Assembly: GCA_027030825.1 (NCBI GenBank)
Contig: JALVEM010000003.1
Location: 1-6,007 of the forward strand
Length of the DNA: 6,007 nt
Reading direction: 5' to 3'
DNA from: Thiohalobacter sp.
Lineage (GTDB): Bacteria; Pseudomonadota; Gammaproteobacteria; Thiohalobacterales; Thiohalobacteraceae
Positions 1 to 6,007 of the stretch are shown here, one piece after another. The position numbers were made by a program, and so were the translations under genes. How positions within the stretch are numbered: the stretch's first letter is position 1; each line of letters starts with the position of its first letter. Below the pieces are notes generated by a model. That model saw nothing but the letters and a program-made list of their open reading frames with translations, did not search any database and was not told the DNA's origin.

Positions 1-261
1 GTGCTGCTCGCGGGCGTCAACGACGCTCCGGACATCCTGGCCGAGCTCTCCGAGCGGCTCTTCGATGCCCGGGTGATGCCCTACTATCTCCACCAGCTCG
101 ACCCGGTCGCGGGCGCCGCCCATTTCCTGGTGCCGGACGACCGTGTCCTTGCCATCCATGCCCGGCTGCAGGCGCGACTGCCCGGCTATCTGGTGCCCCG
201 ACTGGTCCGCGAACGCCCGGGCGCACCCGCCAAGCAGGCTCTCGTCACGTCCCGGGAATAA
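1..261 (+). CDS. epmB: EF-P beta-lysylation protein EpmB, 3' end only
   Basis: This is the last 86 codons of a radical-SAM lysine 2,3-aminomutase-family protein. EpmB converts (S)-alpha-lysine to (R)-beta-lysine, which EpmA attaches to elongation factor P to relieve ribosome stalling at polyproline. Visible hallmarks are LLAGVND near the window start, then LSERLFDARVMPYYLHQLDP, GAAHF, and LPGYLVPRLVRE followed by PGAPAK. The E. coli enzyme has the same order of motifs near its C-terminus. The lysine at nt 232-234, in the PGAPAK turn, aligns with the lysine that binds PLP in lysine 2,3-aminomutases; this is inferred from family position. The GTG at base 1 is almost certainly an internal valine, because the radical-SAM CxxxCxxC core lies upstream and outside the window. 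The stop is TAA at 259-261. The next gene starts 64 bp downstream on the same strand, so co-transcription is possible. Confidence 0.93.
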   Translation: MLLAGVNDAPDILAELSERLFDARVMPYYLHQLDPVAGAAHFLVPDDRVLAIHARLQARLPGYLVPRLVRERPGAPAKQALVTSRE

Positions 262-325
262 AGATGCCGCCGGGATGGACGACATAGACGGATAACATCC
301 ACTGGAGAACGGCGGAACCCGGAAC

Positions 326-2098
326 ATGGATCAGCAACTCCCGGCTCGCAGGGCGCCCATGGAAGGCGATTTCGATACCCGTCCCCAACGGGTGGAACAA
401 TGGCTGGCGGAACTCCCGCGCGCCAACGTGGGCGAAACCACGCGCCAGCTCTATCGTGCGCTCAACGAGACGAACGGCCTGCAGCTGCCTGCAGGGCAGC
501 GTTTCCGGGTGCTGGAACTCATGCGTCCCGTGGTGCACGAGATGGTGCAGGCCATGCAGAAACACTTCCTGGGCATGCATTTCCCGCTGCCGGAGAAGAA
601 CAGGCGCATCGCCGCCCTGTCACGCGCCCTGCTCAACCAGATGGCCATCGGCTACCGCATCGTGGTCAACGACGAGGCGCGCAGGCCCCGGCTGTTGCGC
701 GACGGCCGTGCGCTGCATGTGGCGGCCCACCGCGCCATGAATTATCTCTCGCAGACCCTGCGCCAGAGCTATCTGGTCTATGCACCGACTCCACGCGGGG
801 CCTGGCACGAACTGCATCAACTCCACTTCCAGTGCCGTGAACTGCAGCTCGAGCGCGGTCGCCATCCGGCATTGCCGGGGGAATTCAGCGCCGAGACCGT
901 CTCCGGGCTCTACAGGCAGACCCTGCTGCTGGCCCTGGTATGCCCCTACCGCCTGCGCCAGGAGGAGATGCGCTGGATCGAGGCGCGGCTGGCCGGCTGC
1001 AGTGAGGCGGCCCGTCTGCTCGACCCCGGCAGCCCCGGCGCCGAACAGGCCCTGTTCGTGGTACTGCCCGAGAGCGACGATCCGCCAGGCTATCTGGCGC
1101 TCAAGAAACACCTCATCGACGGGGGCGAATACCTGTTGCTGGACACGTCCGAGATGGCCGCCGCCTTCGAGCAGCAGGATGCCGGAGACGATGCAGTGCC
1201 ACCGCCGCGAACGACCACCGTCCAGCGCGCCCTGCTGGCCTGGGGCGTCATGCCGAAGCGCCGTTTCAGCCGACGGGGACTCGAGGCCGAGGCCGAGGTG
1301 GCGATGGGACTCACCGCCACGCACCATTTCCTCGTCCACGGGGGCGAAGCCGGCTGTCTCGCGGATACCGGACCGGCCCGCTTCGAGGCCAGCGAGCCCT
1401 CCTCCACGGAGACCCGGGATCAGCCGGACATATGGGAACTCGCCGGCACCCCGCGCTGGCATGCGGACGACGAGGTCAGGATGGTGGACCTGCCCGAGAC
1501 CTTCGAGATCCATCCCGAGCGGATCCTGGGCAATGACGGGGAGCAGCCGTCACGGGAAAAGCCCGAGACGCCGGCCCCACTCGAACACTGGAAGATGTCG
1601 GACATAAGCGCCGGCGGGTTGCGCCTGCTGTGGGAGAACGACCACAGCTCCCGCGCCGAGGTCGGCGAACTCGTCGGCATGGTGGAACAGAAGGCGAACG
1701 AACAGCGGCCGACGCTTTCCATCGGCGTCATCCGCTGGATGAAATGCGGCGAGTCGGCCGGACTGGAACTGGGCGTGGAGATGATCGCACCGGGTGCGGC
1801 ACCGATCGGTGCCCGTCCGGCCGGCAGCGACAGCGCCTACCTGCCCGGCCTCCTCCTGCCCGAGCTGCCGGCCGTGCATCAGCCATCCACGCTCGTGCTG
1901 ACGACCCTGCCCTTCCGGCTCGGCGACGAGGTGGAGATCTGCACGGGCAGCGGAAAGAACCGGGTGCGGCTCACCCATCTGCTGGAGAACACGGGCGGCT
2001 TCGCCCAGTACGAATTCGAGCCCTGTCAGCAGGAAGGCGAAGGCGACGAAACGCTCCCCGACGAGTCGGCCTTCGAGGATCTGTGGAAGAGCCTCTGA
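326..2098 (+). CDS. PilZ-type c-di-GMP receptor, FimW-like
   Basis: This 590-residue soluble protein has no signal peptide or membrane segment. Residues 1 to about 300 look mostly helical and match no enzyme I know. A PilZ-type signature follows in two pieces. The arginine motif is RRFSRR at residues 312-317, and the second motif is DISAGG at 426-431. A beta-rich stretch with VIRW near 469-471 comes next, then a further beta-like segment and an acidic tail. PilZ domains bind c-di-GMP through RxxxR and D/NxSxxG. Here the motifs lie about 110 residues apart, against the usual few tens, so the domain appears interrupted by an insertion. The overall plan and the nearby fimX recall P. aeruginosa FimW (PA4958), a c-di-GMP effector in surface response; this homology is inferred from memory. 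The ATG at 326 has a moderate ribosome site, GGCGGA, 9 nt upstream. The ATG at 359 is an alternative start. The gene converges on the GNAT gene with a 34 bp gap. Confidence 0.75.
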   Translation: MDQQLPARRAPMEGDFDTRPQRVEQWLAELPRANVGETTRQLYRALNETNGLQLPAGQRFRVLELMRPVVHEMVQAMQKHFLGMHFPLPEKNRRIAALSRALLNQMAIGYRIVVNDEARRPRLLRDGRALHVAAHRAMNYLSQTLRQSYLVYAPTPRGAWHELHQLHFQCRELQLERGRHPALPGEFSAETVSGLYRQTLLLALVCPYRLRQEEMRWIEARLAGCSEAARLLDPGSPGAEQALFVVLPESDDPPGYLALKKHLIDGGEYLLLDTSEMAAAFEQQDAGDDAVPPPRTTTVQRALLAWGVMPKRRFSRRGLEAEAEVAMGLTATHHFLVHGGEAGCLADTGPARFEASEPSSTETRDQPDIWELAGTPRWHADDEVRMVDLPETFEIHPERILGNDGEQPSREKPETPAPLEHWKMSDISAGGLRLLWENDHSSRAEVGELVGMVEQKANEQRPTLSIGVIRWMKCGESAGLELGVEMIAPGAAPIGARPAGSDSAYLPGLLLPELPAVHQPSTLVLTTLPFRLGDEVEICTGSGKNRVRLTHLLENTGGFAQYEFEPCQQEGEGDETLPDESAFEDLWKSL

Positions 2099-2132
2099 CG
2101 ACTGTCCTGGATGACCGGCGTTCAGGCTGCTG

Positions 2133-2657
2133 TCAGAAGATCTGTCGAAAGACCTCCGGATAACGCGCCTCGCCGCCTCCTTCGAGGCTGCCCTCGACCA
2201 GCTCCATGGCGGTGATCGCGTCCTCGGGCAGCGGCAGATTGGTCGTCACCCCCCACTCCGAGGCCGGCCGGAAGCCGAATCTCCGGTAGTAGTCGGGCTG
2301 GCCGGCGACCACGATGGCCCGATAACGCATGTCGCGCGCCCGGTTGACGGCAGCCTGGATGAGCGCCGAACCGATGCCGCGGTGGGACTGCGAGGGCACC
2401 ACGGACATGGGCCCGAGCGCGAGGATCGTCTGTTCGCTGCCGTCGGGCCGTTGAAGCGTGACCGGCGAGAGCAGCAGGTGTCCGACGATGCGGCCATTGA
2501 TCTCGGCCACCAGTGACAGATCCCGGATGAACGCCGGGGAACGGCGGATGGCGTCGACCAGCCGGGCCTCGGCCTCACCCTCGAATGCGCTCAGATTGAC
2601 GACATCGATCGCCCGAACGTCTTCCGGCGTCTCCGCCCGTACCACCACCTCGTGCAT
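2133..2657 (-). CDS. GNAT family N-acetyltransferase, YhbS-like
   Basis: This 174-residue protein is a complete single-domain GNAT acyltransferase, expected to move an acetyl group from acetyl-CoA to an amine. The substrate cannot be read from sequence. The family's parts appear in order. An N-terminal strand (VVVRAETPEDV) leads into helix 1 (NLSAFEGEAEARLVDAI). A central strand, LSLVAEINGRIVGHLLLSPV, covers residues 47-66. LGPMSVVP at 81-88 is followed by the CoA pyrophosphate loop, QSHRGIGSAL, at 90-99. Near the C-terminus is the YYRRFGF element typical of COG3153/YhbS proteins. I chose the ATG at 2657 because GGAGG lies 6 nt upstream of it and the protein then begins exactly at the domain. 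The much longer reading frame upstream is only antisense to fimX. The gene lies between two c-di-GMP receptor genes but is transcribed against both, so a functional tie to them is not shown. Confidence 0.88.
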   Translation of the reverse strand: MHEVVVRAETPEDVRAIDVVNLSAFEGEAEARLVDAIRRSPAFIRDLSLVAEINGRIVGHLLLSPVTLQRPDGSEQTILALGPMSVVPSQSHRGIGSALIQAAVNRARDMRYRAIVVAGQPDYYRRFGFRPASEWGVTTNLPLPEDAITAMELVEGSLEGGGEARYPEVFRQIF

Positions 2658-2689
2658 GCCCTGCCTCCGTTCTCGGAATCCCCGATTCG

Positions 2690-2717
2690 ATGCTACCAGA
2701 GCATCCCGCGCGATCAA
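2690..2717 (-). promoter_or_regulatory. Putative sigma70 promoter of the GNAT gene
   Basis: Read on the minus strand, TTGATC (2712-2717) is followed after 16 bp by TAGCAT (2690-2695). Each hexamer matches the consensus at 4 of 6 positions, and a TGG immediately before the -10 gives an extended -10 element. Transcription would start around 2682-2684 and leave a leader of roughly 25 nt before the GGAGG and ATG at 2657. The position fits well, but this is a motif reading without expression data. Confidence 0.5.
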
Positions 2718-2770
2718 GACTTTCTGCACCGCCTCGACGAACGGTGTAAATTTCCTCGCCTTGCAGCCGC

Positions 2771-2785
2771 TAACCCGGTTACCGG
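2771..2785. promoter_or_regulatory. Two overlapping palindromes upstream of fimX
   Basis: TAACC-C-GGTTA (2771-2781) and CCGGT-T-ACCGG (2775-2785) are both perfect 5-1-5 inverted repeats sharing seven bases. They lie 28 bp before the GTG start of the FimX-like gene, within a 156 bp divergent intergenic region. They could be a dimeric operator site, or two mutually exclusive small hairpins in the fimX leader. I see no convincing -35/-10 pair for fimX nearby; TAAATT at 2747-2752 is the best -10-like string but lacks a good -35. Short palindromes occur by chance in GC-rich DNA, so confidence is low. Confidence 0.25.
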
Positions 2786-2813
2786 ATCGCACACCACGAG
2801 GCAGGAGCCATTC

Positions 2814-4913
2814 GTGATTAGGGAAGACCAGGACAGACTGAATCTGCTCATCGTCGAAGAGTCCCCCAACGACGCCGAAGCGCTGGCCAACATCCTCAAG
2901 CAGGGAGGCAAGCTGGTCCGGCACCGCTATTGCGAAGACATCGACGGGCTCCGGCATGCCATCGAGCAGGGCCTGCCGGATCTGGTGCTGCTCTCGGAAG
3001 ACATCGAGGGCATGGAGATCCATCGGGTCGTGCAGGCGCTGCGCGATGCCGGCGTGACCGTGCCCGTGATCGTGGTGGGCGTGGACAACGACGAGAAGCG
3101 CGTGATCGCCGCCATGAAGGCCGGCGCCGCCGACCTGGTCAGCTTCGACCTGCCGGAACACCTGCTGCTGGTGGTGGAACGCGAGCAGCGCTTCGTGCGC
3201 ATGGCACGCGCCTACCGGCATCTCGAAGAGAGTCACAAGGAAACGGAACGGCGCTGCCATTCACTGCTCGACAGCTCGCGCGACGCCATCGCCTACGTTC
3301 ACGACGGCATGCACATCTATGCCAACCGCAGCTACCTGGAGATGTTCGGTTTCGAGGACACCGAGGAGATCGAGGGCCAGCCGATCATGGACCTGGTGGC
3401 CGACGAGGACATGCCCCGGCTCAAGGAATTCCTGCGGACCTATGCCAGATCACCGGCAGAGAACGGCGAGCCGGCCACGCTGGAGGTCAAGTGCGTGAGC
3501 GCTACCCGCGGCACCTTCCAGGCGGTGATGGAATTCACGCCGGCATCCATCGAGGGGGAACCCTGCACCCAGATCGTCATACGTGATCGCGCCGTGGATC
3601 CCGACCTGGCCGAGAAGGTGAAATACCTGAGCAAGCAGGACATGCTGACGGGCCTGTTCAATCGCCAGTATTTCATCGAGGAACTGGAGCTCGCCGTGGA
3701 ATCGGCCCGCACCGGAGAGTCGGACGGCATGCTCTTCTTCCTGTTGCCCGACAATTTCCGCACGGTGCGGGAGACCGTGGGCATCGGCGGCAGCGACCTG
3801 GTCCTGAGGGAACTCGCCGAACTGCTCAGGCGCGAGGCCGGCGAACAGGCCGTCATCTCGCGCTTCGGCGACACCACCTTCACGATCCTGGTCCGCGGCA
3901 TGGGAATCGAGGAGGCCGAGGCCCTGGGCGAGCGTCTGCGCGAGGCCATCGCCGGTCATCTGTTCGAGATCGAGGGCCGGGGCGTCTCGCTCACGGCCAG
4001 CATCGGAATCACACCCGTCAACGAACATGTGAAGGATGCACAGGATGCCGTCTCCCGCGCCGACCTGGCCTGCGACATCGCCAGCCAGAACGGAGGCGAC
4101 CGCATCCATCTGCACAATCCGAAGACGGACGCCGAGCTCGGCAGGGAGCGTGACGACGAATGGAAGCGACTGGTCGAATCCGCGCTCGAACACGACCTCT
4201 TCCGCCTCTACTACCAGCCGATCGTCAGCCTGCTGGGTGACACCCGGGAACAGTACGAAGTGCTGCTGCGACTGGTCAGGGACGACGGCGAGGAGGTCTC
4301 GCCGAACAGCTTTTTCCCTGTCGCGGAGAACCACGGACTGCTTCCCGCCATCGACCGCTGGGTGATGGATCATGCCCTGGCCTCGCTGGCGGAACACCGC
4401 GGCAACGGCCACGACACGCGCCTGTTCATCAAGGTCTCGGGCACGACGCTGGATGACGAGGAGTTCCTGCCCTGGGCCGTGGAATGCCTGAAGTGTCATC
4501 AGGTCAATCCGCAGGCCGTGGTCTTCGAGATCGCCGAGAAGGAAGCCGGCGCCCATCTCAAGGGCGCCAAGCGCTTCCTCAAGGCCATGAACGAACTGCA
4601 CGTGGGCACCGCGCTGGAGCATTTCGGCGGCAGCCCCCAGTCCTTCCAGCTCCTCAAGCACCTGCCGGTGGAATTCCTCAAGATCGACGGTTCCTACATC
4701 CACAACCTCATGCAGAACGAGGACAACCAGGCCATGGTGAAATCCATCTGCGAGATGGCCAGGTCGATGCAGAAGAAGGTGATCGCGGAATTCGTGCAGG
4801 ATGCCGGCAGCCTGACGGTGCTGTTCCAGTACGGCGTGGAATACATCCAGGGCTACTTCCTTCAGGAGCCGCACGAAGCCATGGATTATGATTTTTCCGA
4901 GGAATCCGTCTGA
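2814..4913 (+). CDS. fimX: FimX-like REC-PAS-GGDEF-EAL c-di-GMP receptor
   Basis: At 699 residues this protein is close to P. aeruginosa FimX (about 690) and has the same domain order. A REC-like domain (about 8-120) is followed by a helical linker, PAS (about 148-258), GGDEF (about 268-440) and EAL (about 450-690). Its signatures are degenerate. S61 replaces the REC phosphoacceptor Asp. DMLTGLFNR (276-284) is kept, but the GGDEF motif reads GDTTF (352-356). The EAL motif is EVLLRL (482-487), K540 replaces the metal-binding Asn, and E602-H603 replace the catalytic DD. QPI (468-470), E572, KID (623-625) and AEFVQD (658-663) remain. This fits a c-di-GMP receptor with no expected synthesis or hydrolysis. 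Known FimX proteins act at the cell pole to promote PilB-driven type IV pilus assembly. I chose GTG at 2814 because AGGAG lies 6 nt upstream. The in-frame ATG at 2652 would add 54 atypical residues and overlap the GNAT start. Confidence 0.88.
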   Translation: MIREDQDRLNLLIVEESPNDAEALANILKQGGKLVRHRYCEDIDGLRHAIEQGLPDLVLLSEDIEGMEIHRVVQALRDAGVTVPVIVVGVDNDEKRVIAAMKAGAADLVSFDLPEHLLLVVEREQRFVRMARAYRHLEESHKETERRCHSLLDSSRDAIAYVHDGMHIYANRSYLEMFGFEDTEEIEGQPIMDLVADEDMPRLKEFLRTYARSPAENGEPATLEVKCVSATRGTFQAVMEFTPASIEGEPCTQIVIRDRAVDPDLAEKVKYLSKQDMLTGLFNRQYFIEELELAVESARTGESDGMLFFLLPDNFRTVRETVGIGGSDLVLRELAELLRREAGEQAVISRFGDTTFTILVRGMGIEEAEALGERLREAIAGHLFEIEGRGVSLTASIGITPVNEHVKDAQDAVSRADLACDIASQNGGDRIHLHNPKTDAELGRERDDEWKRLVESALEHDLFRLYYQPIVSLLGDTREQYEVLLRLVRDDGEEVSPNSFFPVAENHGLLPAIDRWVMDHALASLAEHRGNGHDTRLFIKVSGTTLDDEEFLPWAVECLKCHQVNPQAVVFEIAEKEAGAHLKGAKRFLKAMNELHVGTALEHFGGSPQSFQLLKHLPVEFLKIDGSYIHNLMQNEDNQAMVKSICEMARSMQKKVIAEFVQDAGSLTVLFQYGVEYIQGYFLQEPHEAMDYDFSEESV

Positions 4914-4927
4914 CAGGCGACAGGCGC

Positions 4928-6007
4928 TCAGGCCCCTGGCTCACACTTCATCAGCAGCCGCACCGCCTGTCTCGAGAACGCTTCGCGCTCCTCGAGATCG
5001 GGAATCCTCGCCGCCAGCTTTTCGACGAGGTCGTGCGTGCTTCCCGCACGCTGCAGATGATGCTGTATCAGGCTCCCCGCCAGCGGACCCACATGCCCTG
5101 CGAACAGCGCTCGCAGGGCATCGAACCGATCGGCGTCCAGCATCACGGCAGACAGTGACCCTTCCCCGGTTTCGATCGGACCGGTCGCCGCCGACCTGGA
5201 ATCCGACGTCGGATGCGCGCCCTGGTCGACGAGGCTGCCGTGCAATGCATGGGACAGGCTGGCGGCACATGCCTGGTATTGCTTCAGGAAAAGGGATCGA
5301 TCCTTCATGTCCGGGATGCGTTCCGCCAGCAGCTCGCCCAGCATCGAGGCGTCGCGTGCCGAACCTGCCGTGCTTCGCACCAGCATGGATGCCATCGGCC
5401 CAAGATGCTTGGAGAGCAGTCCGGCCACCTGTTGCAGCCAGTCTTCCGGCCACCGGAACGAATCGGACTCCGGCACCACCTCACCGATCGACAGCGGCTC
5501 CCGGCCGAATACCGTCTCCGACAAGGCTTCGCGGGGAGGCCGCTCGACTTCGACACGAACCGCCCCGAGCGCCTCGCGAAAGGCATCGGCCGAGTCGAAT
5601 CGCTGCTCCGGCGACGGGGCGAGCGCCCGGCGGATGACGGATGCGAGCGACTCCGGCAGAGCCGGCGTGGAGTCCAGAGTGGTTGCCACGAACTCGCCCA
5701 CCCGCCCAGAATGGATGTGCTCCGGGGCCGGCCGGCGGCCGGTGACGAGTTCGAACAGCACCATGCCGACACTGTAGAGATCGCCTCTCGGACCGACCGG
5801 CTCACCACGAAGGCCTTCGGGCGCCATGTAGGTCGGCGTGCCCATCAGACTGCCGGCCTGGGTGAGGTCCGAGCGGTCGATGCGGGCGACCCCGAAGTCG
5901 GCCACCTTCACGCCGCCCTCGTCCGTCAGAATGATGTTGGCCGGCTTGACGTCCCGGTGCACGACGCCGCGCGCGTGGGCATAATCCAGCGCCTCGAGCA
6001 CTTCCTG
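4928..6007 (-). CDS. Hanks-type Ser/Thr protein kinase, C-terminal part
   Basis: The gene runs off the right edge; 359 codons are visible plus a TGA stop at 4930-4928. Residues here are numbered from the codon at 6001-5999. The catalytic half of a PknB-like kinase is intact: YAHARGVVHRDVKPAN with catalytic D17 and N22, then DFG at 35-37. An activation segment with several Ser/Thr leads to GTPTYMAPE (54-62). D74 lies in subdomain IX and R134 in PEQRF. The glycine loop and ATP lysine must lie outside the window. The kinase fold ends near residue 147, and a linker rich in Glu and Pro follows. The tail carries two diverged copies of a helical-looking module (195-241 and 299-345). I see no membrane segment or PASTA repeat in the visible part, so this end is probably cytoplasmic. 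The GTG at 6001 is internal, since QE precedes it in frame. The gene is convergent with fimX, leaving 14 bp between them. Confidence 0.92.
   Translation of the reverse strand, partial: QEVLEALDYAHARGVVHRDVKPANIILTDEGGVKVADFGVARIDRSDLTQAGSLMGTPTYMAPEGLRGEPVGPRGDLYSVGMVLFELVTGRRPAPEHIHSGRVGEFVATTLDSTPALPESLASVIRRALAPSPEQRFDSADAFREALGAVRVEVERPPREALSETVFGREPLSIGEVVPESDSFRWPEDWLQQVAGLLSKHLGPMASMLVRSTAGSARDASMLGELLAERIPDMKDRSLFLKQYQACAASLSHALHGSLVDQGAHPTSDSRSAATGPIETGEGSLSAVMLDADRFDALRALFAGHVGPLAGSLIQHHLQRAGSTHDLVEKLAARIPDLEEREAFSRQAVRLLMKCEPGA
4967..5107 (-). repeat. Kinase tail module, copy 2 (47 codons)
   Basis: This second copy runs from LFAGHVGPLA to IPDLEEREAFSRQ and ends 12 residues before the kinase C-terminus. 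A stretch of about 57 residues, partly low in complexity and rich in Ser, Gly and Thr, separates it from copy 1. The DNA of the two copies is well diverged, so the duplication is old or the two modules were acquired separately. The conserved G-P turn and IPD-x-x-x-R end are the best search seeds. Confidence 0.7.
5279..5419 (-). repeat. Kinase tail module, copy 1 (47 codons)
   Basis: This is the first of two protein-level repeats in the kinase tail. It runs from LLSKHLGPMA to IPDMKDRSLFLKQ and aligns without gaps to copy 2, with 18 of 47 residues identical by hand count. Shared positions include H-x-G-P, L-x-E-x-L-A, R-I-P-D and R-x-x-F. The pattern of hydrophobic residues suggests two or three amphipathic helices. 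I have an unverified memory of similar short modules at the ends of other bacterial signalling kinases and cyclases. Confidence 0.7.

Noticed and set aside
620..1513. A 297-codon minus-strand open frame opposite the PilZ-type gene
   Set aside because: Its composition is that of a codon-bias shadow and it has no motif. The plus-strand frame contains the PilZ-type signatures.
2099..2132. A shared terminator between the PilZ-type gene and the GNAT gene
   Set aside because: The 34 bp gap contains no stem-loop with a T-run on either strand.
2745..2770. A sigma54-type promoter for fimX based on the TTGC at 2761
   Set aside because: There is no GG at the required -24 position relative to the GC at 2763-2764.
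2652..2813. An upstream in-frame ATG (2652) as the start of fimX
   Set aside because: It would add 54 residues with no REC-like content and overlap the GNAT start and promoter. GTG at 2814 has AGGAG at ideal spacing and gives a length close to known FimX.
2658..3260. An N-terminal extension of the GNAT protein to 375 residues
   Set aside because: The extra sequence is antisense to fimX and shows no domain. The ATG at 2657 has GGAGG 6 nt upstream and matches the usual GNAT length.
3450..4874. A 474-codon open frame on the minus strand, opposite fimX
   Set aside because: It lies wholly within the well-supported FimX coding region. Its translation is low in complexity (rich in Gln, His, Leu and Val) with no recognisable domain, as expected of an antisense shadow in GC-rich DNA.
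4912..4925. Tandem GACAGGC x2 at the end of fimX
   Set aside because: Two 7-bp copies are too short to distinguish from chance, and they form no hairpin or known site.
5999..6001. GTG as the true start of the kinase
   Set aside because: The codons beyond it continue in frame, and the kinase N-lobe (glycine loop, ATP-binding lysine) is missing, so the gene is cut by the window edge.

Overview
This is a GC-rich, gene-dense chromosomal window that looks like a gammaproteobacterium. The class-level call rests on two proteins: the C-terminus of an EpmB-type EF-P beta-lysylation aminomutase and a full-length FimX-like protein. I cannot name a genus. There is no rRNA, tRNA, CRISPR array, insertion sequence or phage gene, and no sign of recent transfer.

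Layout. (1) 1-261 (+) is the 3' end of epmB. (2) 326-2098 (+) encodes a 590-residue protein with split PilZ-type motifs; it resembles the FimW/PA4958 class of c-di-GMP receptors. (3) 2133-2657 (-) is a 174-residue YhbS-like GNAT acetyltransferase, convergent with gene 2. (4) 2658-2813 is a divergent intergenic region with a plausible sigma70 promoter for the GNAT gene and a pair of overlapping palindromes ahead of gene 5. (5) 2814-4913 (+) is a 699-residue REC-PAS-GGDEF-EAL protein, best read as FimX, with its phosphoacceptor, cyclase and phosphodiesterase signatures all degenerate. (6) 4928-6007 (-) is the C-terminal part of a Hanks-type Ser/Thr kinase that runs off the right edge, convergent with fimX and only 14 bp away. 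It ends in two copies of a small, unnamed helical-looking repeat.

How the genes fit together. FimX-type proteins read c-di-GMP through a catalytically dead EAL domain and promote type IV pilus assembly. In Pseudomonas aeruginosa, fimX lies next to fimW, which encodes another c-di-GMP effector involved in surface response. Finding a FimW-like and a FimX-like gene here suggests a conserved surface-sensing, c-di-GMP readout locus, with a GNAT gene inserted between them on the opposite strand. The kinase may be an unrelated neighbour, or it may add Ser/Thr phosphorylation to the same behaviour; the sequence alone does not decide. The features most worth a second look are the split PilZ motif, the exact pattern of motif decay in FimX and the duplicated C-terminal domain of the kinase.
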